Assembly (NCBI GenBank): GCA_026419785.1
Contig: JAODTK010005675.1
Span: 62,001-126,000, forward strand
Length of the DNA stretch: 64,000 bases
Source of the DNA: Sclerodactyla briareus
Taxonomy: Eukaryota > Echinodermata > Holothuroidea > Dendrochirotida > Sclerodactylidae
Reading direction: 5' to 3'
Shown piece after piece: positions 57,280-64,000 of the stretch (within the stretch, counting starts at the first letter, position 1; each line of letters opens with the position of its first letter). The position numbers were made by a program, and so were the translations under genes. The notes below the pieces were generated by a model. That model saw nothing but the letters and a program-made list of their open reading frames with translations, ran no database searches and had not been told where the DNA came from.

Positions 57280-57358
57280 CGCACACACACACACACACCT
57301 ACACACACAAAAACAAACACCCACACACATAACAAACACACACACACACCCACACAAG
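57275..57358. repeat. CA-rich microsatellite
   Basis: Two long (CA)n stretches are separated by CTACAC, AAAAACAAACACC and CATAACAAA interruptions. A minus-strand open frame through it is rich in C and V and is not a gene. Confidence 0.9.
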
Positions 57359-57359
57359 G

Positions 57360-58735
57360 AATAAAAATGGGGACTAATCATGAATAAGATGCGGTTCCAT
57401 TGCCTACTGCTTGTAAAAATTTATCTGCTCCACGCCCAGTCCGTGCTGCGTGATCTAAAAACGTCTACATTGAATGAGATCATCAAACCCTACTTAACCC
57501 AAAAACATCTGGAATGTCTCCCGGTTGCGATATGCATGAGTTCATTGGAATAAGGTGTTACCAGTTTTGGAATTGAGCCAATTTTGGAATTTGGGAAGTA
57601 TAGCAAATCGTCAGAGCATATAGATGTCCCCGGCCAATAAAGTAAATTTCAATTACCCTGCAATCATACCGAACCACCATCCCCTGCCGATTTCTTGGTT
57701 AAACCGCTGCACATGTAAGAAAATGGGTTTGCGCGAGTCTGTAGGCGGAATTTTTTTCCTTCCAAACCGGAGACCTAACGGCAAACAAGACTCCAGGATA
57801 GGGAGGTGAGAGATTGCGCTCCCAGGAAATTAAATTTTTGCCAGGATATCAGCGCCGAACAGCGCGGGGGCTTACCTTATTGTTACACATGAAAGGCATG
57901 TACTTTTGCAACCGGAATGCTCCCCTTTGCTTACCGCACTGGTTGCCAAATTCAAACATATACGGTATATACAGAATACCTGTTTACCTGCAGCTATCGC
58001 GTGTATACCGTAGGGCGCTTCAGGCGCTGGAATCCTTGTCACCCTCGTTTTACCGTGGACCTGTTCTTCATGCACAGCCTTTTGGGATTCAGCAAAGGTC
58101 AGCCGATCCTATCCTTGATGTTGTCTTTCCAATCTCTCTTCCTGCTCCACGTCTGCGGGATTATATCCTTTCAAAATACTGATGAATCCATTTTGGGTAC
58201 TGAAGGAAACGATTCAGTAAAATGCCTCAATCATACGCGATGTCACGAAAGGGTAAGGACTTTTTGTAGGATTCAGCTGATTTACCGCCTCGTGACTCAC
58301 AGATGAAATTTTGCACGTATTATATGATTATTGTGACGTACAGGGAACGTCGCAAACGTGACTTTAGATCGGGAATCCCAGATGTCACCTGACAGCCCCA
58401 CATCCACCCACCGCTACCAAACACTCCGGCCTGTTCCGGGCAAGCGGCCAGGCATGCGCTGCCAATCCCCGAACTCCTCGAGGAAAACAACGGAAGCGTG
58501 CCAACTGGGGGCGGTTTCCAAAGTAATAGATTTAATGTTTCCTATTGCTTCTGAGGGTTCGGAAAGGCAAAAGTAAAGGCTCATGAGTGAAACCTGGCCA
58601 TATTGTTCGGAGATGCGCACCGGCGATTAACTCGCTTACGCAATGGCTGGAACAGGCAGGAACGATTACGAACTAATAGAATAATTCCAGGCAGGACCCA
58701 GAGGCTTAGTGATTCTTTGACTGCCTTTATGACCT
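57360..58735. other. No gene assigned
   Basis: Plus-strand frames of 122 and 129 codons overlap at 57,814-58,306 and a 72-codon frame lies at 58,358-58,576. They look moderately protein-like but show no domain, and no splice signals connect them in phase. I cannot decide between chance and an old coding relic. Confidence 0.35.
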
Positions 58736-59424
58736 TCAATAAAGGTTTGTAAACCTCAGATTACCTTGGACCTGGCCTCCAAGAAAATGGTGAATTACAG
58801 ACTGATAATATCTGTGGAGTACTTATAGATACTTTACAGAAGGACTTAGCATATATCGACTTCTTTGAACTCTCCTGAGGCCAGATGACCGCTACTGGAC
58901 CCTGGGACATTACTCTTAGGATGCACCCATATACCAAGCATGAGTATGATGTTACCAAGGCCTAAATTGGGACAGGTATGTGAAATCAACAGTTCACCAT
59001 TTCCGATCCCTCTCCCAAAAAAAATGACTCCCAGTCTACTACACCAACATTAATGGGGGTTATTGTAATCCCATAAGGAAGCTGCAGATCAATTCAACCG
59101 GATCAGACCAGGCATTCGGTGGGACTATCGTGAGTGTTAAAAAGATTTTCAGACTTTGACACTATATGACATTAGATGACTATGACCTGACTCCAAAACA
59201 ATAGGGATTCAGCATTCATTATGGGGAACCCACATACCAAGTATGAGCTTCATCCATCTAGGTGGGGTGGGGTTTATGAATCTTACAAAGTAAAGGAGAA
59301 CAATAGGGTGTGCCTTGTACTCTATAAGAAAGCTACATACCAATGTCTCAGCTTGATTGGACCAAGAATCTGGACTTATCTGTCTACAAGATGTTTAGAC
59401 CTTCAAACCTCTACTAATAATATA

Positions 59425-59475
59425 ATAATGATGATAATAATAATAATAATAATAATTAATAATAATAATAAAGAG
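59425..59475. repeat. AAT microsatellite
   Basis: (AAT)n with ATG and AATT interruptions lies inside an array unit. Confidence 0.9.
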
Positions 59476-59583
59476 GTGTTTATAATAAAGAGGTCTATGG
59501 ACCTAAGATGACCTGTGACCTGACCCCAACAATAGGGATCGTCTGTATCATGATAAGGGAACCCGATTATAGAAGTATGAGCT

Positions 59584-61246
59584 CAAGGGCGCGATAATGG
59601 GGGTGGGGGAAGGGTGGACGGCCGTCCCCCCCCCAATATTTGGGTTGGGGGACCCGCAATTGGAATTTGTCCCCCCCCCCCAAATGAGCCACTGCGTATT
59701 TTGCTTGACACGGTATCCGCCATATCCATCAGCAAACATGTTTGAAACAAATGATGATGGACCTAAATGATCAAGTTGTGTGCATTCCGCTGCTCCATTT
59801 TCGAAATTTTTGCGCGCTGCGCGTGGGTATTTCATGTGTCGGTATATAGTGGTCAGACATACGATGTGCCGTCTGCAGCCATATGCTGTTCCTTAACATT
59901 ATCAATGAAATTCCATGAAGAATGGTTCTCCTCCAATCCTACGTTTACATGAGACTGGCTCCACCAGCTTGGTGTGTCGCTCCTTCATTGGACTTGTCAG
60001 ACAAATCGCAATCTTGAGGTTAAGGGGTTTGATACTACGGGGGTAGGTCCACACACCTGGCTGGAATTCTGTGGATTTTTTATTTATTTATGGTGCGACC
60101 ACTTGTTTGAGTAGAAGTTGATGCACATCTGTGCACCTACTATCACTATGAGGCACGCGGTTGCGTCATCGAAAATGCAACCGGAAAGCCACAATCGCGT
60201 CGTCGTAAAGACATGATTCAGTTAGAAAGGGGCCCCCCCCGTCCAAAAGTGCAGTCCTAATATTGCCTGAATGTTTGATGGAATGCCCAAAAGTGTAAAC
60301 TTGTTGTCTTTGGCGAGGAAGCATGTTGGGCGACGGGGCTAATTAAGTCTACCTCCTGGCGGTACCTGTAAGGTTGTTTTGGCAAAAAATGGTCTATCTG
60401 CAAATTTAAAAAGCTCAAATTTAAAATAGTGTATTCGGCAATCAATTTATAGGTGCGACCTTTTGGAAGTTGGTTGCGTACCGGTGCACATACTAAGGGG
60501 CAGGCACACGGTGCAGGTGGAAACCCCCTAAAATAGCCATCGAAGATTCGGGCCAGGAACGCCACAATTTCGTGCAAAGACATGATTAAAATTGTTTGGT
60601 GAAGACAGTTTATTCCAAAGATTGCCTGTCTTTTAGATGGATGTCCAAAAGTATAAAATTTGCTCGCGCGAGCGATTCGCGCGCAGTTGCAGTTTTCTCC
60701 TTAGTGTTATCTCTCTGGCCACAAGTCGGGCTCCAGTAGATGTGTCCCTCCCATGCCCTGTGGTCCGCCAAGAAGATAAAAAACGGGGGCCGTAAGCTTT
60801 GAGTAAAACTCAGCCTGCTCTATCGTATTGATAGGTCCGGAAGTGGTTCAGTGCAATGTCGATCGTTGGTCAAAATTGGATCCTGCGAAATCTCGCGCTG
60901 CGCGCGAAAGTATATAGTGGTGGCATTGCCCATTTCGATGGATTCTTCAGGAACTGAAACTTCAATTGATCGTATTTCAGAATGTACAGCACCAACAACA
61001 CCAAAACCTGAAATTGATCCCTAAGGCGATAAGTTTTTGGAGAACCTTTCCTGAAAAAAATTGTCTCCTGTTAGGATGCTGCGGATGCCCCATAAGGCTG
61101 GGAAGTGCCGTTTCCTGCAAATCTAGGGAACGGTCTGTTCAACGGAACATTCTTGTACGCTACGCGCCAACCTGTGGGTGGCGCTCGGCTTAGATGCTAT
61201 CATCCGTCGCCCCCCCCAACCGCCAAAAACAAATTCGCCGCCCTTG
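59584..61246 (+). mobile_element. Third hAT-like element, inserted into a tandem array
   Basis: The ends CAAGGGCGCGA and, read inwards from the right, CAAGGGCGGCGA form an inverted repeat. The flanks TATGAGCT (left) and TCGAGCT (right) look like an 8-bp duplication with one substitution and one deletion; the uninterrupted array unit reads TATGAGCTTCATCC. Internally it matches 47,955-49,359: the G/C runs, GATGCACAT, GATTCGGxCCAGG-AACGCCAC, GCGCGCAGTTGC, ATTGATCCCTxAGGCGATA and GGAAGTGCCGTTTCCTGCAA. It also keeps the palindromic motif at 61,155-61,195, 51 bp from the right end, which the other copy has lost. Two related internal blocks start near 60,093 and 60,451. No transposase is seen. Confidence 0.8.
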
Positions 61247-62264
61247 TCGAGCTTCATTCTCCAGGTGGGGTTGAGCTATGCTCTTCACAAGCTTAAATTG
61301 CCCCAAAATATCAATTTTTCACAAGTTCCATTTCTGACCCCAAAAAGGACCGCTGGTCTGCACACCCATAACAATAGGTGCAATTGTATTCCCATAGGAA
61401 GAAAGCTACACACCCAAATTTGCAGCTCGATTGGACTCTAAGGGGGCCCAAAAAAAATTCTGGTATGAACTGACCCCCAAAACACTAGGGTGCATTGTAC
61501 TTAGTTATGAGGAACCCACATACCAAGAATGAGGCTTAATCAAGCAAGGTGGGTCAAGGCTGCTCTTTACAAGCTAAAATTGCCGAATCTATTTTCCAAT
61601 TTTCCCCAACTGACACTGGAGTGCTTGTACTCCCCATAAGGACGTACGCACCAAATTTCAATCGATTAGCCAATCATTTTTGGACTATCATCTCACAAGA
61701 TTTTCCGACTTTGACCTCTAATGACTCAGAGGACCTTGGACCGGACCCAAAAACAATAGGAATCATGTACTCCTTATGGGGGGAACCCATACAAAGGATG
61801 AGCTTCATCCATTCTCGTGGTGTCGAGTAAGCTTTCAAAGCCAGGAAGGAGTCATGCAACACACATACACACACAAATCCACAACACTGGCATGACTGCA
61901 TGGGATTCCCTGATTTCAGTCTAGGAATCAACAATAATGGTGGAAGGCAACTCGTGTCGTCAGTATAAGGATTGATCGTTGTTCAAGGAGAAGCGTTGAA
62001 ATGTGATTTCGATTACTTACCCTAATCATATCCCCCGCAACACTGGAAAAGTGTTCGGGGATATGGGGGTGTAGCCGCTGAGGGCCGCCACCACGCTGCC
62101 GTCTCCGGCCCCGCCGCCGGAAACTCTAGCCGTTAGCGCAACGGTCATCGACTGAGCTGAAACTTGGTAGACATGACAGCTCTAGTAAAATCTCCAATGA
62201 GTGAGTAAATGGGCATCACTGCATGTCTGCTGCCCAATATTTTGCGGGTTTTACGAAAATACAG

Positions 62265-62605
62265 AGTTGTTGATTACACGAAACTTGGAGGGTAGGACAA
62301 AGACAAAAGTGGTCCCGGAAAACACGGCGATTCAAGGTAGGCCGAGTCTTTTTTTTTTTTTTGGGGGGGGGTCTTTTTTTTTTGGGGGGGGGACACGGAG
62401 TAGTCAGATTTACATGAAACTTGGGTGGGTGGGGACAAAGTTGTTCCCGAAAAAACATAACGGTATTCAGAATCACCAGAGGTCAAATTTGTGTTTTTGT
62501 GATATTTAAAATGTGTTGGATCGAACGAAACTCGGTAGAGTGACGGTTAGTCCTAAACAACATGGAGGTCTTCAGGTCGCTGGAGGTCAAATCCGCATAA
62601 TTGAA
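62265..62605 (+). repeat. Tandem array of about 115-135 bp units
   Basis: ACGAAACTTGGAGGGTAGGA (62,278), CATGAAACTTGGGTGGGTGG (about 62,413) and GAACGAAACTCGGTAGAGTG (62,523) begin three units. Each is followed by AGT-GTCC-GAAxAACA-GG, and the last two by GAGGTCAAAT. In the first unit a T run plus G run pair is itself duplicated (62,349-62,392). A further start, GAAACTTGGTAGACATGACA, at 62,159 may be a fourth unit. Confidence 0.75.
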
Positions 62606-62938
62606 TGTGCTTTCTCTGAACGAGTCTATACAAAGGCCATTTTTGCGCGTGCTATACACGTAGGCGGTTTAACCGCCTGCACTCTGTCTAGTTGTTCGAA
62701 GTGTGTCCTATTCAAGCACCAGGAATCGCGCAGACAGTTCATAGAGGCGTTGATGCATGCATGCGGGTACCCTGCAAATCAGACACCATTTGATTGAGCT
62801 CATTACAAGTGAATGACACAACCCATATGACCAGTGGCGCTTTGGCAAGCATTCATTCGGTTCGTTATTACAGCATTCACGTGGACCTGACGTCGTTCGT
62901 TTCCTTCTCGAGGAAAATCTATGCAGTCATGGACAGTT
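62606..62938. other. No gene seen
   Basis: A short inverted pair, TAGGCGGTTTAACCGCCTGC, lies at 62,660-62,679. Nothing else is recognised. Confidence 0.5.
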
Positions 62939-63060
62939 GTGTTGGTATGTGTGTGTGGTTGTGTGTACGTGTGTTACGGAGTGGGCGTGCGTGCGTGTGT
63001 GGCTGTGGGTGCGCGTGAGTGCGCGCGCCCGCGCGCGCGCGTGTGTGTGTGGTGTGTGTA
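62939..63060. repeat. GT- and GC-rich simple repeat
   Basis: Alternating GTGTGT, GCGTGC and CGCGCGCG words run for about 120 bp. The central GCGCGCGCGCG (63,022-63,042 region) is alternating purine-pyrimidine and could adopt Z-form DNA. It gives misleading open frames on both strands. Confidence 0.9.
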
Positions 63061-63620
63061 ACACGATAACTCGACACATAGGTGGAATGAAGTCATGAGT
63101 ACATGACCCTATGGTCAAAGGTCATCTGAGGTCAAGAGAGGGAAAACATATGAAAAACTGTTAACACTATAAGTTCAGATGAGTGTCCAATTAGCTGAAT
63201 TGATTATGCCAGCTTTCTTAAGGGCAGTACAAGAACCCTTTGTTTGTGGTTGTAGACCGGGCGGTCAGTTTTAAGAGAAAAAAATGGGGAAAATGGGAAG
63301 AATTTATTTGGTCCTCGTGATGAGTACCGATCCTTGTTGTTTTAGGGTCAGGTCAGCGGTCATCGGAGGTCGAGAGAGGTCACAGTCTGAAAAGCTCGTT
63401 AAACGAACAAAAAAGTCCGAATATTGTGTCCAATCAGCTGAAATTTGGGCCATATGCTTTCTGATGGAGGAATAGAACAGTATGTTTTTAGTATTAAGCC
63501 GGTGTATTTTTGGTAACAATGGAAAAATCATGGAAAAATGATATTTCGGCCAATTTAGCCCCCACTTGAAAATGATGAGCTCATACTACGTATGTAGGTC
63601 CCCCATGATAGGTGAGTACA
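63061..63620. other. No gene seen; GAGGTCA-rich words
   Basis: AGGTCAAAGGTCATCTGAGGTCA occurs in part near 63,112-63,134 and GGTCAGGTCAGCGGTCATCGG in part near 63,350-63,370, suggesting two diverged units of an array related to the one at 62.2-62.6 kb. No frames of interest. Confidence 0.5.
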
Positions 63621-63626
63621 TGATAT

Positions 63627-64000
63627 CAGTGGCGTCGCCGGACATTTTTCGTCCGGGGGGGGGGCCCAGACATTTTTTAGGGGGCCCCCAAATACTATCT
63701 GAGCGGAACGCCACCATGGTTGGCGCGGAGCGGCCAGCAAACTTTTCGGTTGTGTCACGCCTTTCCCCAGCTTTTAGGCAGCGTGAACCAAGCGCAAAAC
63801 ATGGGCATGTTTAATGCCACAAATTTTGTAATCGGGGAAAATTCTTACATTTTGCCGCACGTCGGTCCGCTCGTTGCCCCGACTTTTTGCCAGATTGTTT
63901 CACAATTGATGTGCCATACTACTATTCACCAGCTTTCCACAGTACTTTCTGGGCCAAAATTAGGATCAAAATTAGGACATTTAGTTCATCTTTAGCTCCA
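63627..64000 (+). mobile_element. Left part of a hAT-like element, cut by window end
   Basis: CAGTGGCGTCGCCGGACATT starts at 63,627 after CATGATAT. A small hairpin (CCGGAC and GTCCGG), G and C runs, and the palindromic motif at 63,697-63,733 (70 bp inside the end) follow. This order is the same as in 50,006-51,251. The right end, and hence any target-site duplication, lies beyond the window. Confidence 0.6.

Larger units (their letters stand above)
58740..61860 (+). repeat. Tandem array of about 200-250 bp units, interrupted by an element
   Basis: The words ACCCACATACCAAGTATGAG, CTTCATCC, AACAATAGGG, CCATAAGG and TGACCTGACCC recur in order near 58,925-58,945, 59,200-59,265, 59,528-59,580, 61,480-61,530 and 61,750-61,815, with further half units near 59,040 and 61,330. 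The hAT-like element at 59,584-61,246 interrupts it within a unit: the left part stops at GTATGAGCT and the right part resumes with GAGCTTCATTCTCCAGGTGG. Confidence 0.75.

Noticed and set aside
57814-58306. Overlapping 122- and 129-codon plus-strand frames as a gene
   Set aside because: Two frames open over the same stretch, no domain, no splice partners; length alone is not enough in 64 kb.
62927-63118. His/Thr/Arg-rich and Cys/Val-rich open frames over the GT repeat
   Set aside because: By-products of the dinucleotide repeat.

Overview
The window is animal nuclear DNA, dominated by repeats and poor in genes. The base composition is mixed, with very long G or C runs, short CG-rich palindromes, many TAGGCCTA-like words, CR1- and L2-type LINE remnants, a tRNA-headed SINE and hAT-like elements. 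This mix suggests a marine invertebrate, most likely a deuterostome (echinoderm, hemichordate or lancelet type). That assignment is inference from repeat style, not from a recognised gene. No bacterial operons, rRNA, genuine tRNA gene, CRISPR array or recognisable virus-like element was seen.

Region by region: 1-6.4 kb holds no gene, only a 220-bp tandem duplication near 3.7-4.2 kb. A spliced protein-coding gene on the minus strand runs from about 11.5 kb down to 6.4 kb. Its last six exons (9,500 to 6,565) and its first two visible exons (11,513 to 11,062) join in phase at canonical splice sites, and a poly(A) signal lies about 115 bp beyond the stop codon. I cannot name its family. About 1 kb upstream of its first visible exon lies a decayed CR1-type LINE (about 12.7-17.4 kb, plus strand). 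It still shows the PHD-like finger and SGNH esterase blocks of ORF1 and the endonuclease and reverse transcriptase of ORF2. From 17.5 to 28 kb there are only weak exon candidates, a 21-bp minisatellite, a G-run-capped tandem duplication and a LINE tail.

From 28 to 36 kb there is a tangle of hAT-like non-autonomous elements and tandem arrays, with a tRNA-derived SINE at 32.3-32.6 kb and another LINE tail ending in an ATT microsatellite. A higher-order minisatellite array occupies about 38.9-40.3 kb, an unassigned decayed coding block 40.7-41.8 kb, and a 5'-truncated L2-like LINE (minus strand) 42.0-43.7 kb. The 45-46 kb stretch holds a 450-bp duplication and the longest G run.

The best-defined mobile DNA lies at 47.9-51.3 kb and 59.6-61.2 kb. 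Two elements, 47,955-49,359 and 50,006-51,251, are flanked by perfect 8-bp target-site duplications. A third (59,584-61,246), a relative of the first, interrupts an older tandem array. These elements have CAxGGGCG-type ends, hence hAT-like. Several share a 40-bp palindromic motif 50-80 bp inside their ends. The same motif appears elsewhere in the window next to CAGTGGCG-type ends, and a variant with swapped arm bases occurs in the 34-35 kb array. This shared subterminal palindrome is the most interesting non-gene signal here. The right-hand end, 61-64 kb, holds further tandem arrays, a GT-rich stretch and the left end of another such element cut by the window edge.
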